Under the pieces are notes generated by a model. The model worked only from the letters and a program-made list of their open reading frames with translations. It was not told the DNA's origin and did no database searches. From Halobaculum sp. CBA1158 (GTDB taxonomy: Archaea > Halobacteriota > Halobacteria > Halobacteriales > Haloferacaceae), in contig NZ_CP090371.1 in NCBI RefSeq assembly GCF_021431925.1, positions 2,666,001 through 2,730,000 on the forward strand: a stretch of 64,000 nt of DNA, given 5' to 3'. Made by a program: the position numbers and the translations under genes. Positions 26,484 through 35,774 of this stretch are shown piece by piece (positions within the stretch are counted from its first letter, which is position 1; each line of letters opens with the position of its first letter).

Positions 26484-28079
26484 ATGGCGAATCCCCCACG
26501 AACGGAGGAGGGCTGGTACGCGCTCCACGACTTCCGGTCGATCGACTGGGACGCGTGGCGCGCGGCCCCCGACCGCGAGCGCGAACTGGCCGTCGAGGAG
26601 GGCGTCGCGTACCTCGAGGAGCACGAGCGCGTCGCCGACGCGGAGGCGGGTGCCTCGGCGGCGTTCTCGGTGCTGGGCCACAAGGCCGACCTCATGATCG
26701 TCCACTTCCGGCCGACGCTGGACGCGCTGTCGGCGGCCGAACGGCGCTTCGAGTCGACGGCGCTGGCCGACTTCACCGAGCAGCCGACCTCCTACGTCTC
26801 GGTGACTGAGGTGTCCGACTACGTCTCGGAGTCGTACTTCGACGACGACGACGAGGAGACCGACGAGGGGATCAGACGCTACATCGAGGGGAAGCTGAAG
26901 CCGGAGATCCCGGACACGGAGTACGTCTCCTTCTACCCGATGAATCGCAAGCGCGAGGTCGGACAGAACTGGTACTCGCTGCCGTACGAGGAGCGCGCCG
27001 ACCTCCTGTCGGCCCACGGCGAGATCGGCCGCGAGTACGCCGGGAAGATCAAACAGGTGATCGCCTCCTCGGTCGGCCTCGACGACTACGAGTGGGGCGT
27101 CACCCTCTTCGGCGGCGACCCGGCGGACATCAAGGACATCGTCTACGAGATGCGCTTCGACGAGGCGAGCGCGGAGTACGGCGAGTTCGGCCCGTTCTAC
27201 ATCGGCCGACGCTTCCCGCCGACGGACCTCGGCGCGTATCTCGACGGCGAGCAGGTGCCGACGAGCGAGCACGACGCCGGTAGCCATCACGGTGACGACG
27301 CCGGGTCCGGTGATCCCCACGGCGAGGGTGGTCACCACGGCGATCACGGCGGGAGCGGCCACGGCGGCGACGAACACGGCGGCAGCCACCACGGCGGCGA
27401 CGGAGACGGCAGCAGCCACCACGACGGCGGCGACGGAGACGGCGGCAGCCACCACGGCGACGACGACGGTCACGGCGACAGCGCCGGCGACGAGGAGGAG
27501 AGCATCCGCGCCGAACTGGAAGACCTGGACATCTACGCCGGCCAGCCCCACGGCGAGGACGTGTTCGCGACTGTGCTGTACTCGGAGGCCGACCCCGACG
27601 AGCTGTTCGAGGAGGTCGAGGGCCTGCGGGGCAACTTCGAGCACTACGGCACGCACGTGAAGACCGCAGTCTACACCGGGACGGAGACCGACCGGGCCGC
27701 GGTCGTGAGCATCTGGGACACCGCGAGCGCCGCCGAGACGGCCGCGGGGTTCCTCTCGGAGCTTCCGGGAATCGTCGAGCGCGCCGGCGAGGAGTCAGGG
27801 TTCGGAACGATGGGGATGTTCTACACCGTCAAGTCCGAGCACCGCGAGGACTTCGTCGAGAAGTTCGACGTCGTCGGCGACGTGCTCGCCGACATGGACG
27901 GCCACCACGAGACGGACCTGATGGTGAACCGCGAGGACGAGAACGACATGTTCATCGCGAGCCAGTGGGCCTCCCGAGAGGACGCGATGGGCTTCTTCCG
28001 CTCGGACGACTTCCGCGACACAGTCTCGTGGGGGCGGGACGTGCTCGCCGACCGGCCGCGTCACGTGTTCCTCGCGTGA
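26484..28079 (+). CDS. pitA: PitA-type heme protein: chlorite-dismutase-like plus ABM domain with His-rich linker
   Basis: 531 aa. Residues 1-260 are the chlorite dismutase/HemQ family: EEGWYALHDFRSIDW, FRPTLDALSAAERRFESTALADF, YPMNRKREVGQNWYSLPYEERADLL and YEWGVTLFGGDPADIKDIVYEMRFDEASAEYGEFGPFYIGRRF follow the coproheme decarboxylase pattern. Residues about 266-335 are a linker made of Gly, His, Asp and Ser with many HH pairs. Residues 340-531 hold antibiotic-biosynthesis-monooxygenase (ABM) type segments, the last around FIASQWASREDAMGFFRSDDF. This is the architecture described for Haloferax PitA. HemQ-like activity would make protoheme from coproheme; the ABM part could bind or break down heme. 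Which activity applies here is not shown. Confidence 0.88.
   Translation: MANPPRTEEGWYALHDFRSIDWDAWRAAPDRERELAVEEGVAYLEEHERVADAEAGASAAFSVLGHKADLMIVHFRPTLDALSAAERRFESTALADFTEQPTSYVSVTEVSDYVSESYFDDDDEETDEGIRRYIEGKLKPEIPDTEYVSFYPMNRKREVGQNWYSLPYEERADLLSAHGEIGREYAGKIKQVIASSVGLDDYEWGVTLFGGDPADIKDIVYEMRFDEASAEYGEFGPFYIGRRFPPTDLGAYLDGEQVPTSEHDAGSHHGDDAGSGDPHGEGGHHGDHGGSGHGGDEHGGSHHGGDGDGSSHHDGGDGDGGSHHGDDDGHGDSAGDEEESIRAELEDLDIYAGQPHGEDVFATVLYSEADPDELFEEVEGLRGNFEHYGTHVKTAVYTGTETDRAAVVSIWDTASAAETAAGFLSELPGIVERAGEESGFGTMGMFYTVKSEHREDFVEKFDVVGDVLADMDGHHETDLMVNREDENDMFIASQWASREDAMGFFRSDDFRDTVSWGRDVLADRPRHVFLA
27280..27490 (+). repeat. His/Gly/Asp-coding repeats inside pitA
   Basis: Imperfect repeats of CACCACGGCGGCGACGG-type units encode the linker. 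There are at least six HH pairs, so metal or heme binding is plausible. The period is irregular and the tract probably varies in length between strains. Confidence 0.75.
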
Positions 28080-28089
28080 TCGGGTCGCA

Positions 28090-28111
28090 GACGCCGTGAC
28101 GGATCGGCGTC
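28090..28111. terminator. Hairpin after pitA
   Basis: GACGCCG at 28090-28096 and CGGCGTC at 28105-28111 form a perfect 7-base-pair stem with an 8-base loop, 11 bases past the pitA stop codon. Confidence 0.4.
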
Positions 28112-28189
28112 GGAGCTCCGGGCGGAATCGGGGAACGTCGACCCGACGACCCGCGTCGGAGTATCCGATCTGATTCTCCTGGATCGGGA

Positions 28190-28196
28190 TTTATAT
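28190..28196 (+). promoter_or_regulatory. TATA box of the GAF kinase gene
   Basis: TTTATAT 24-30 bases before the ATG at 28220, a near-ideal haloarchaeal TATA box. Confidence 0.6.
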
Positions 28197-28219
28197 CGGG
28201 GCGACGGGTACGTTCGATA

Positions 28220-29854
28220 ATGACGGCCGATGGGGCCGGGAACGCCGCCACCGGGAGCGTCGAGCGACTCCGGGCGGTGTCCGCGGCGACCCGGGACCTG
28301 ATGACGGCGACGACGCGCGAGGCGCTGTGTTCGGTCGTCGTCGAGGTGAGCGTCGGCGTTCTCGGCTACGACCTGACCGGCGTCCACCTCCGCGGCGACG
28401 ACGGGGTGGGGCTGGAACCGGCGGCGTACCCCGACGCGGTCCGGCGAGAGTTCGACGACGAGCCGCCGACGTACACCCCCGGCGACCGGGTGTACGGCGT
28501 GTTCGATCGCGGGGAGCCGCTCCGCCTCGGCGACGCGGGCGACGACCCCGGCGGCGTCGTGGTTCCGATCCCGGATCACGGCGTGCTCATCGCCGGCACG
28601 GACGCGGCGGTCGAGGCCGGGACCGAAACGCCGCCGGCGTCGATCGAGCCGGTCGAGTTGCTCGCGGACAACGCGGCGGTCGCGCTCGACCGGCTGAAGC
28701 GCGAGGAGCGGCTGAACGGCCTCCACGGGGCGACCCGGGAGCTGATGACGGCGCGCGACACGGCGGCCGTGGCCGCCACCGCGACGAACACGGCCCACGA
28801 GGTGCTCGGGCTCCGGACGAACGCCGTATGTCTCCGGTCGACCGACGGGGAGCGACTCGTCCCGGTGAGCGTGACCAGCGAGGCGCGCGAGCGCTTCGGC
28901 GACGTGCCCGACCTCACCCCCGACAGCGTCGCGTGGGAGGTGTACGAGCGCGGCGAGCTCGCGCGGTACGACAGCGCCGAGCGGGCGGGAAGCGTCGCGG
29001 ATCCGGGGACGGCGATCGAGAGCGAACTGGTGTTGCCCCTGGGCGACCACGGCGTCTTTCTGGCCGGGAGCACGCGCCCCGACGAGTTCGGCGACCGGGA
29101 CGTGACGCTCGCGCGGGTGTTCGCGGACAACGTGGAAGCGGCGCTCGGGCGCGCCGACCGCGAGGCGGTCTCGCGGCAGCGCGAGCGCGAACTCGCCAGA
29201 CAGAACGAGCGCCTCGACGAGTTCGCGAGCGTCGTGAGCCACGACCTCAGAAACCCGCTCAACGTCGCACAGGGGAGGCTCGAGCTCCTCGGCGACGACT
29301 GCGACAGCCCGCACATCTCCCACATCGCGGAGGCGCACGACCGCATGGAGACGCTCATCGACGACCTGCTCGCGCTGGCGCGCACCGGTCAGTCGATGGG
29401 CGACACCGAGGCGGTGGCGCTGGCCTCGACCGTCGAGACCGTCTGGGAGACCGTCGACGGCGGCGAGGACCTCACCGTCGCCGACGACGTTGGACACGTC
29501 GAGGCCGACCCCTCGCGACTGCGAGAGCTGTTCGAGAACCTCCTGCGCAACGCCGTCGAACACGGCGGGGACGACGTACGCGTCCGCGTCGGCCGCTTCG
29601 AGGACCCCGACGGTGACGCCGGCGTCTACGTCGCCGACGACGGGCCCGGGATCGCTCCCGAACGCCGGGACCGGGTGTTCGAGCGCGGCCACACGAGCAC
29701 CGACGACGGCACGGGCTTCGGCCTCGCGATCGTCGCGGAGGTGGTCCGCGCCCACGGCTGGGACGTGCGCGCGACCGACGCCGAGACCGGCGGGGCGCGC
29801 TTCGAGATCGTCCTCGACAGCGACGGCGAGCGCGACGACTCCGCCGGCGACTGA
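28220..29854 (+). CDS. Soluble histidine kinase with two GAF-like domains
   Basis: 544 aa with no membrane helix. Two tandem GAF-type sensor domains span about 20-160 (LMTATTREALCSVVVEVSVG to GVLIAGTD) and 175-310 (ELMTARDTAAVAATATNTAHE to GVFLAGST). HisKA follows with His in VVSHDLRNPLNVAQG (near residue 340). The HATPase has NAVEHGG, DDGPGIAPE and GTGFGLAIV. GAF domains commonly bind small molecules or sense redox or light; no bound cofactor can be inferred. No response regulator nearby. Its catalytic half is strongly similar to the membrane kinase at 225-1385. Confidence 0.9.
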   Translation: MTADGAGNAATGSVERLRAVSAATRDLMTATTREALCSVVVEVSVGVLGYDLTGVHLRGDDGVGLEPAAYPDAVRREFDDEPPTYTPGDRVYGVFDRGEPLRLGDAGDDPGGVVVPIPDHGVLIAGTDAAVEAGTETPPASIEPVELLADNAAVALDRLKREERLNGLHGATRELMTARDTAAVAATATNTAHEVLGLRTNAVCLRSTDGERLVPVSVTSEARERFGDVPDLTPDSVAWEVYERGELARYDSAERAGSVADPGTAIESELVLPLGDHGVFLAGSTRPDEFGDRDVTLARVFADNVEAALGRADREAVSRQRERELARQNERLDEFASVVSHDLRNPLNVAQGRLELLGDDCDSPHISHIAEAHDRMETLIDDLLALARTGQSMGDTEAVALASTVETVWETVDGGEDLTVADDVGHVEADPSRLRELFENLLRNAVEHGGDDVRVRVGRFEDPDGDAGVYVADDGPGIAPERRDRVFERGHTSTDDGTGFGLAIVAEVVRAHGWDVRATDAETGGARFEIVLDSDGERDDSAGD

Positions 29855-29986
29855 GCCGACGCAAGCGACACGACAGGGGTGCGGAGTGAAAGTGAACAAC
29901 CCACAGATCGGGGGCGCGCTGTCGTGCGTTTTGGAGGCGAACCGAAGGGGTCGCGATCGGGTGGCGATCGGGGACGGGCCGCCCGG

Positions 29987-30181
29987 TCAGCGCCGGCGGA
30001 GGTAGCCGGCGACTCCGAACAGGCCGCCGAGCATCGTGAGCGCCGCCCAGCGTCGGCCGGACACGTCGCGGCCGGCGGCGTCGCGGTGGACCAGCGCCGC
30101 GAGGACGGCGTGGACGACGAGCGTCACGGCCGCGAGTCGACCCAGCCGGCGGGCGTACCTGCTCGCGCGGTCGTCGGTCAC
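29987..30181 (-). CDS. Small two-helix membrane protein
   Basis: 64 aa. Two hydrophobic segments, AAVTLVVHAVLAALV and WAALTMLGGLFGVAGYL, flank an Arg/Asp loop, and the protein ends in LRRR. It starts 9 bases after the reductase gene ends and is on the same strand, so the two may be one transcript. I do not recognise a family. It is accepted because of its clean membrane topology and tight spacing, but a chance open frame cannot be excluded. Confidence 0.5.
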   Translation of the reverse strand: MTDDRASRYARRLGRLAAVTLVVHAVLAALVHRDAAGRDVSGRRWAALTMLGGLFGVAGYLRRR

Positions 30182-30190
30182 GACACCACC

Positions 30191-31258
30191 TCAGTCGGCG
30201 GGCTCCTCGAGCGGGAGGACGCCGGCGTCGCGGAGGTCCGCGCCGTCGACGGACGTGCGGAAGTCCTCCGGGTTCATGCCGTCGTCGCGGTCGATCCCGA
30301 AGTTCTCGGCGTACAGTTCGTCCACGCGCTCGCGCTCCTCGTCGCTGAGGCGGGGCGTGTCGGGCGCGGCCGCCCACTCGTCGATGTCGTCGAGCGAGCG
30401 GAAGGTGGGCACGACGCTGGCGACCTCCTCGTCGTCGAGGAGGTACTGGATCGACGCCTGGCCCATCGTGCGCTCGCCGTTTCGCTCGAGGAACTCGATC
30501 GCGTCGACCTTCTCCCAGCCGGTCTCGAACCACGCGTCCGGGCGGTGCGCGCGGTGGTCGCCCTTGCCGAGTTCGGTGTCCGGGCGCACCTGCTTGTTCA
30601 GCAGGCCCGAGGAGTGCGGGACGCGCGCGATGAGGCTCGTGTCGGCACCCTCCTCGCGGATGGTGTTCAGGAAGTGGCGGCCGGGCGTCTGCTCGAGGAG
30701 GTTGTAGACGGTCTGGACCGCGTCGAAGTCGAGTTCGATCGCGCGGTCGCCCTCGGCGAGCCAGCCGATCGACGGGCCGAGCGCCCAGCCGAGCGCGTCG
30801 TACAGCCCCTCCTCGCGCATGGCGTACAGCTCCTCGAGCGCCTCGTCGGTCACCTCGTCGACGTTCGCGTTGTGGAGGAACAGCACGTCGAGGTACTCCA
30901 TGTCGAGGCGCTCGAGGCTGCCCTCGACGGCGTCGCGGAGATACTCCGGCGAGAGGTCCTTCGGGATCTCGCCGTGGCCGGCCTGCGCGTTGTTGTAGAA
31001 GTCGTAGCCGACCTTCGTCGAGACGGTGACCTCCTCGCGGCGTTCGCCGAGCGCCTCGCCGATCAGTTCCTCGGAGCGCCCGTGGCCGTACACGTCGCCG
31101 GTGTCGAAGAACGTGATCCCCTCGTCCAGCGCGTGCTGGACCATGTCGATCGCGTCCCCGTCCGAGCGGTCGCCCCACCAGTCGGTGCCGACGACCCACG
31201 CGCCGAAGGCCACCTCGCTCACTTCGACCCCCGAGTCGCCGAGTTCTCGGTACTGCAT
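30191..31258 (-). CDS. Aldo/keto reductase
   Basis: 355 aa. TIM-barrel NAD(P)H-dependent oxidoreductase of the voltage-gated K-channel beta-like group. The catalytic Asp/Tyr lie in FFDTGDVYGHGRSEELIGEAL, the Lys in EVTVSTKVGYD and the His in YLDVLFLHNAN. A C-terminal cofactor segment SIQYLLDDEEVASVVPTFRS is typical. The substrate (aldehyde, ketone or sugar) is unknown. Divergent from the acyltransferase gene. Confidence 0.9.
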   Translation of the reverse strand: MQYRELGDSGVEVSEVAFGAWVVGTDWWGDRSDGDAIDMVQHALDEGITFFDTGDVYGHGRSEELIGEALGERREEVTVSTKVGYDFYNNAQAGHGEIPKDLSPEYLRDAVEGSLERLDMEYLDVLFLHNANVDEVTDEALEELYAMREEGLYDALGWALGPSIGWLAEGDRAIELDFDAVQTVYNLLEQTPGRHFLNTIREEGADTSLIARVPHSSGLLNKQVRPDTELGKGDHRAHRPDAWFETGWEKVDAIEFLERNGERTMGQASIQYLLDDEEVASVVPTFRSLDDIDEWAAAPDTPRLSDEERERVDELYAENFGIDRDDGMNPEDFRTSVDGADLRDAGVLPLEEPAD

Positions 31259-31405
31259 GCGCCGGAGTTGGGGCTACCGGCACTTATCGAACCCGGTTGC
31301 TCGGACGCTCTCGGTGCCCGGCCTCGGCATGCGGCAAGGCCGTCGGGTTGTCGTGGGGTACGCACATCCGAACCCATTTGTCCCGCGACGGCGAAGCGAT
31401 CTGGT

Positions 31406-32329
31406 ATGACCAAGCGTCACGTGTCGCTCCCGGCTGAGGCTGAGGAGGGAGTCGCGGCCTTCATCGAGCGGGTGGACGAGCGGCTCTCCTCGGAGGAGGA
31501 CACCTGCGAGGTCGTCCGCGACACGCTCGTCGACCTGTTCGGCGACCGGGACGCCTACGAGCGGTGGCAGGGCGGCGGCGACGTGACGCCCGCCGAGCGC
31601 GTCCGACTCCAGGGGTACGACCCGTGCAACGCCACCCTGGAGTCGGAGTACTACGCCGAGAAGGACGAGGAGCGGTTCACGCGCTCGAAGCACCTCCAGT
31701 GGCTGTGGCGGCAGTTCGACGCGACGCCGATGGCCGACAACATCGCGTTCGCGCTGCGCTTCCGGCAGATGCTCGCGAACCACCTGTTCGCCGACGCCGG
31801 TGACGGCCTCCGGCTGTTCAAGGGGATCACCTTCACCTACGGCCACAACATCGAGATCGGCGACAACACCGTCGTCCACGACGACGTGCACCTCGACGAC
31901 CGCGGGAAGCTGACGATCGGCGACCGCGTCTCGATCTCCGATTCGGCGCACGTGTACAGCCACGACCACGACGTGAACGACCAGACCGCCATCGAGAACT
32001 TCCACACGATCATCGACGACGACGCGCGCGTCACCTACGACGCGATGGTCCGCGCCGGCTGTCGGATCGGGAAGAACGCCGTCGTCGGCGCGAAGTCGAC
32101 CGTCCAGGGCGACGTGCCCGACCACCACATCGTCGCGGGGTCGCCCGCCCGCGACATCCGGGTGAAACCCGGGTGGGAGTCCGTCGCCGAGCCGGTCGGC
32201 GAGAAGCTACCGAACCGCGCGGACGAGCGCCGAATCGAGTTCGACCTCCCGGACGACCTCGACGCGTTCGACGAGTTCGGCCGCGACCTCACGCCGCCGG
32301 ACGACGTGGAACCGCCCGAGGCGGAGTAG
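31406..32329 (+). CDS. Hexapeptide-repeat O-acyltransferase
   Basis: 307 aa. The C-terminal half is a left-handed beta helix: repeats such as IEIGDNTVVHDDVHLDDRGKLTIGDRVSISDSAHVYSHDHD and RIGKNAVVGAKSTVQGDVPDHHIVAGSPARDIRVKPG. This is the maltose/galactoside acetyltransferase type with the catalytic His in YSHDHD. The N-terminal 130 residues are helical and specific to haloarchaea (HVSLPAEAEEGVAAFIERVDERL). Possible acceptors are sugars of glycans or lipids; none is indicated. An ATG 27 bases after a TTTGTCC-type element is used. Confidence 0.85.
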   Translation: MTKRHVSLPAEAEEGVAAFIERVDERLSSEEDTCEVVRDTLVDLFGDRDAYERWQGGGDVTPAERVRLQGYDPCNATLESEYYAEKDEERFTRSKHLQWLWRQFDATPMADNIAFALRFRQMLANHLFADAGDGLRLFKGITFTYGHNIEIGDNTVVHDDVHLDDRGKLTIGDRVSISDSAHVYSHDHDVNDQTAIENFHTIIDDDARVTYDAMVRAGCRIGKNAVVGAKSTVQGDVPDHHIVAGSPARDIRVKPGWESVAEPVGEKLPNRADERRIEFDLPDDLDAFDEFGRDLTPPDDVEPPEAE

Positions 32330-32336
32330 CCGACGG

Positions 32337-33002
32337 TCACGCCCGCGGGTCCCGATCCGGGCCCGGATACGCTCCCTCACACGCTTCCGGATACAGCGAT
32401 TCGGCGTCGAACAGCGTCGCGAACGCCCGCGGCTCGCGGACGCTCACCGGGAAGCGGTCGTTCAGTCCCGCGCCGGTGCCGGCGGCGGTGAGGCGGTCGT
32501 CGGACGAGAGCACGTGCATCGCGCCGCCGCGGTACGCCGACGCCAGCGCCGGGTGGTCGCCCGCGGGGTGAGCGACCGGCTCGCGCCACGCCTCAGTGCG
32601 CTCGCGCCAGTCGGCCGCGAGATCGGAGTCGGCGAGCGCGGCGATCACCGTCTCCGCGTCGGCGACGAGGTCGTCGCTGGCGACGAGCGTCGTCCACGAG
32701 TGGCCCCGGAGGCCGTCCAGCGCCGCTCGGGGGTCGCCGCCGACGAGCAGGTCCGCCGCGAGCACGTCCGCGTCGGCGACGACGCGGGCCGGCGAGGGGT
32801 CGTCGCTCGGCGGATCCGGAGCAGGCCCGTCGCTTGCGCGGTCGCTCGCGTCGGCCCGACCGTCGCTCGCGTCGCCGACGGCGGCCCCGCGGTCGTCACG
32901 GCCGGACCCAGGGTCGCGTCGCTCCGCGAGCGTCGACCGGATCGCCGCCTCGTCGACGCCGAACGCCTCCGCCCGATCGAACAGCGCGGCCCACGTCTCC
33001 AT
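32337..33002 (-). CDS. PIN-like domain protein (DUF7384-like)
   Basis: 221 aa. The core begins RVVADADVLAADLLVGG, which looks like the first strand and acidic residues of a PIN-type nuclease fold, and continues to TLVASDDLVADAETVIAAL and LSSDDRLTAAGTGAGL. It is preceded by a variable Asp/Ser/Pro-rich insertion (residues 30-75). I recall the haloarchaeal name DUF7384; not searched. Whether enough acidic residues remain for catalysis is unclear. It faces the acyltransferase and follows the MOT1 transporter gene by 44 bases on the same strand. Confidence 0.65.
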   Translation of the reverse strand: METWAALFDRAEAFGVDEAAIRSTLAERRDPGSGRDDRGAAVGDASDGRADASDRASDGPAPDPPSDDPSPARVVADADVLAADLLVGGDPRAALDGLRGHSWTTLVASDDLVADAETVIAALADSDLAADWRERTEAWREPVAHPAGDHPALASAYRGGAMHVLSSDDRLTAAGTGAGLNDRFPVSVREPRAFATLFDAESLYPEACEGAYPGPDRDPRA

Positions 33003-33046
33003 ACCCAATCGAGGATCCGCGGGAGGAAAAGCGGTCCCGTCGCGCC

Positions 33047-34147
33047 TCAGGCGGCCGGCAGCCGCCGCCGGGCCGCGTCGACGCCGACGCCGACGAGGAA
33101 CGCCGCGCCGACGTTCCACAGGAGGCCGACGCAGCCGACGACCGCCACCAGCGCGAGCGCCCGACGGCCGTCCACGTCGACCGCGCGGCGGCCCAGGTGG
33201 CCCGCGACGACGACGAGCAACACGCCGAGCACGGCCATCGGGAACGCGGCGACGACGCCCGCGAACGGGACGGCCGCGAGGTAGAGCCCCCCGAGCACGA
33301 GGTTCGCGCCGCCGGTTCGCGCGCCGAAGGCGTGCTTGCCCGCGAGGCCGCCCGAGCCGTGACACATCGGGATCCCGCCCAGCGGGATCGCCGAGAGACA
33401 CATCGCGCCCATGCTCCCCGAGAGCCGGTCGGCCGACACGTCGGCGTCGAACAGATCCGACAGGAGGAGGCTCGTCGCGACGGCGGCGTTGCCGACGGTC
33501 ATCGCGAGTTGCCCCGTCGTCGCCGACAGCGCGTTCGTCGTGACCGCGGGCGCGCCGGCCGGGAAGAGCGCGAGCGCGGGGAGGTCGGCGGCGGGAACCC
33601 CCGCGTCGGCGACCGCGAGCGCGAGGCCGACGCCCAGCACCGCCAGCGCCGCGCCCCGGCGAAAGCCCGCGACTGCGACGACGACCGCGACGCCGGCGGC
33701 GACGACCGCGAGCGCCGGGTCCGCCAGCCCCAAATCGATCCCCGAGCGGACGAGCACCAGCGCGACGGCCAGTTGGATCCCGCGGATCACGGGCTCGCTC
33801 ACGTACCGCTGGACCCGTCCGAGCGCCCCGGTCGCCGCCGCCGCGAGGAGGACGACGCCCGCGAGCAAGCCGGCGGCGACGTACTCGCCGGCGGTGACCG
33901 TGCCGGCCAGCGCCAGCCCCGCCAGCGCCTTCATCGGCTCCACCGAGAGGGGGAGCCCGTAGGCGAGCCCCCACACGACCTGAAAGACGCCGAAGAACAG
34001 CAGCGCGTGCGCCAGCGAGACCGGCGTCAGCGCCGCCAGCCCCACGACTATCGGGAGGACCGTAACCGAATCCCCCAACGCGCCGGTCCACTCGCCGGCG
34101 TCGAACCGGAGCCCGTATTTCGCGTCGAGTCGCTCCGAGATCGCCAC
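33047..34147 (-). CDS. MOT1-family molybdate/sulfate transporter
   Basis: 366 aa from a GTG start, about ten to eleven membrane helices. EWTGALGDSVTVLPIVVGLA and the later GGIPMCHGSGGLAGKHAFGARTG are hallmarks of the MOT1/SulP-related molybdate transporters. It lies beside the tupCBA operon on the same strand, which supports an oxyanion (molybdate, tungstate or sulfate) role. The promoter region carries a 10-base-pair inverted repeat. Confidence 0.83.
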   Translation of the reverse strand: MAISERLDAKYGLRFDAGEWTGALGDSVTVLPIVVGLAALTPVSLAHALLFFGVFQVVWGLAYGLPLSVEPMKALAGLALAGTVTAGEYVAAGLLAGVVLLAAAATGALGRVQRYVSEPVIRGIQLAVALVLVRSGIDLGLADPALAVVAAGVAVVVAVAGFRRGAALAVLGVGLALAVADAGVPAADLPALALFPAGAPAVTTNALSATTGQLAMTVGNAAVATSLLLSDLFDADVSADRLSGSMGAMCLSAIPLGGIPMCHGSGGLAGKHAFGARTGGANLVLGGLYLAAVPFAGVVAAFPMAVLGVLLVVVAGHLGRRAVDVDGRRALALVAVVGCVGLLWNVGAAFLVGVGVDAARRRLPAA

Positions 34148-34187
34148 GAATCAGGGTTGGAAGCCTCGTACTTGAGGCTGTCCGGAA

Positions 34188-34218
34188 ACCGAACACGACT
34201 CACCCGAACGTGTTCGGT
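34188..34218. promoter_or_regulatory. 10-base-pair inverted repeat before the MOT1 gene
   Basis: ACCGAACACG (34188-34197) and CGTGTTCGGT (34209-34218) are perfect inverted copies with 11 bases between. It lies 41-71 bases before the GTG start and 70 bases past the tupC stop. It could be an operator for the transporter or a transcript end for tupCBA; there is no T-run. Confidence 0.55.
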
Positions 34219-34287
34219 AACCACGAGTAGTTACTCCGGGCGAGGAGAGAGACGGGGCGGGGAGAGCGCGCGGAGCGCACTCGAGCC

Positions 34288-35052
34288 TCAGTACACCAGT
34301 TCCCCGGAGATGAACTTCCGGGTGCGCTCGTCGGCCGGGTTCTCGAAGATCGTCTCCGTGGGTCCGATCTCGGTGAAGCCGTCGCCCAGCAGCACGCCGA
34401 CGCGGTCGGCGATCCGCTCGGCCTGGTGCATGTCGTGGGTCGCGACGACGACCCCGATGCCGCGGTCGCGAGCCTCCCCGATCGCGTCCTCGATCAGCCC
34501 CGTGTTGCGCGGGTCGAGATCGGAGGTCGGCTCGTCGAGCAGGAGGTACTCCGGCTCGTACGCCAGCGCCCGCGCGAACGAGACCCGCTGGGCCTCGCCC
34601 CCCGACAGCGATCCGGCCTCCTGGTCGAGTTTGCCGTTCAGGCCGACGACGTCGACGGCCTCCTCGACGGCCGCCGGCGGCGCGGTTGACCCGACGAGCG
34701 AGCGGAGTTGGTCCCGGATTCGCTCGTCCCACGACTGCCGAACCCGGAGGCCGTACTCCACGTTGCGGGCGACTGTGGCGTCGAACAGGCTCGCGTCTTG
34801 GAACACCATGCCGACGCGTCGCCGCAGCGCCAGTCGCCGCTCCTCGTCGGCGTCCCAGGCCGCGTCGCCGTCGAGTTCGACGGTCCCGTCGTCGGGACGG
34901 AGGAACAGCGCGAGGACCCGCAGCAGGGTCGTCTTCCCGACGCCGGAGGGGCCGATGACCCCCACGACCTCGCCCGGTTCGACCGACAGGGAGGCGTCCT
35001 CGACGACGGTCTCGCCGTCGTAGGCGTGAGAGACGTTCGACAGCCGGATCAT
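34288..35052 (-). CDS. tupC: Tungstate ABC transporter ATP-binding protein
   Basis: 254 aa. Walker [15 protein letters not shown], signature [15 protein letters not shown], Walker [14 protein letters not shown]-loop [13 protein letters not shown]. Powers tungstate import with TupB and TupA. The start overlaps the tupB stop (ATGA). No C-terminal TOBE regulatory domain is present; the separate TOBE protein at 36.9 kb may fill that role. Confidence 0.9.
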   Translation of the reverse strand: MIRLSNVSHAYDGETVVEDASLSVEPGEVVGVIGPSGVGKTTLLRVLALFLRPDDGTVELDGDAAWDADEERRLALRRRVGMVFQDASLFDATVARNVEYGLRVRQSWDERIRDQLRSLVGSTAPPAAVEEAVDVVGLNGKLDQEAGSLSGGEAQRVSFARALAYEPEYLLLDEPTSDLDPRNTGLIEDAIGEARDRGIGVVVATHDMHQAERIADRVGVLLGDGFTEIGPTETIFENPADERTRKFISGELVY

Positions 35053-35774
35053 CGGTTCACCGCCCCCGTGTCACCCAGGCGGACGACGATGGCGTTGACC
35101 GTCAACACGACCACCACGAGGACCGCCCCGATCACCATCGCCGTCTCGTAGCGGCCCTGTCGAGCCTCCAGTTGGATCGCGGTCGTCAGCGTTCGCGTCT
35201 TCGAGATGCCGTCGGCGCTGGTGATGTTCCCGCCGACGATGAGCACCGACCCGACCTCGCTGATCGCGCGGCCGAACCCGGCGAGCACGGCGGTCGCGAT
35301 GCCGTAGCGCGCCTCCTTGATTACGACGAGCGCCGTGTCGAGGCGCGTGCCGCCGAGGACGCGGGCGGCGTCCCGGACGTTGTCGCTCACGCCGGTGATG
35401 GCGGCGAGGCTGATCGCCGTGATCGGCGGCGTCGCGAGCACGAACTGCGACATGATCATCGCCTCCTTGGTGAAGATGAGATCGAGCGCCCCGAGGGGTC
35501 CCTGGTTCGAGACGGCAAACAGCACGAGCAGGCCAACGACGACGCTGGGAAACCCCATCCCCGTGTTGATCACCGACTTCACGAACTGCTTGCCGGGGAA
35601 GTCGGTGAACCCCATCACGAGCGCGAGCGGGATGCTGAACAGCGTACTCAGCGTCACCGCGATGAGACTCACGTACAGCGAGACGTAGATGATGCTCGAG
35701 ACGTACCCCTCCTCGAACGGGAACCCGGCGACCGCCGGGACGAGCTGTGCGACCGGATCGAGCGGCATGGTCAC
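35049..35774 (-). CDS. tupB: Tungstate ABC transporter permease
   Basis: 241 aa, about six membrane helices. The inner-membrane loop [44 protein letters not shown] contains the EAA motif and the family-specific AISEVGSV. Tungstate/TupB-type permeases have this spacing. Start is GTG at 35774 overlapping the tupA stop, or ATG two codons on; the overlap favours translational coupling. Confidence 0.9.
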   Translation of the reverse strand: MTMPLDPVAQLVPAVAGFPFEEGYVSSIIYVSLYVSLIAVTLSTLFSIPLALVMGFTDFPGKQFVKSVINTGMGFPSVVVGLLVLFAVSNQGPLGALDLIFTKEAMIMSQFVLATPPITAISLAAITGVSDNVRDAARVLGGTRLDTALVVIKEARYGIATAVLAGFGRAISEVGSVLIVGGNITSADGISKTRTLTTAIQLEARQGRYETAMVIGAVLVVVVLTVNAIVVRLGDTGAVNR

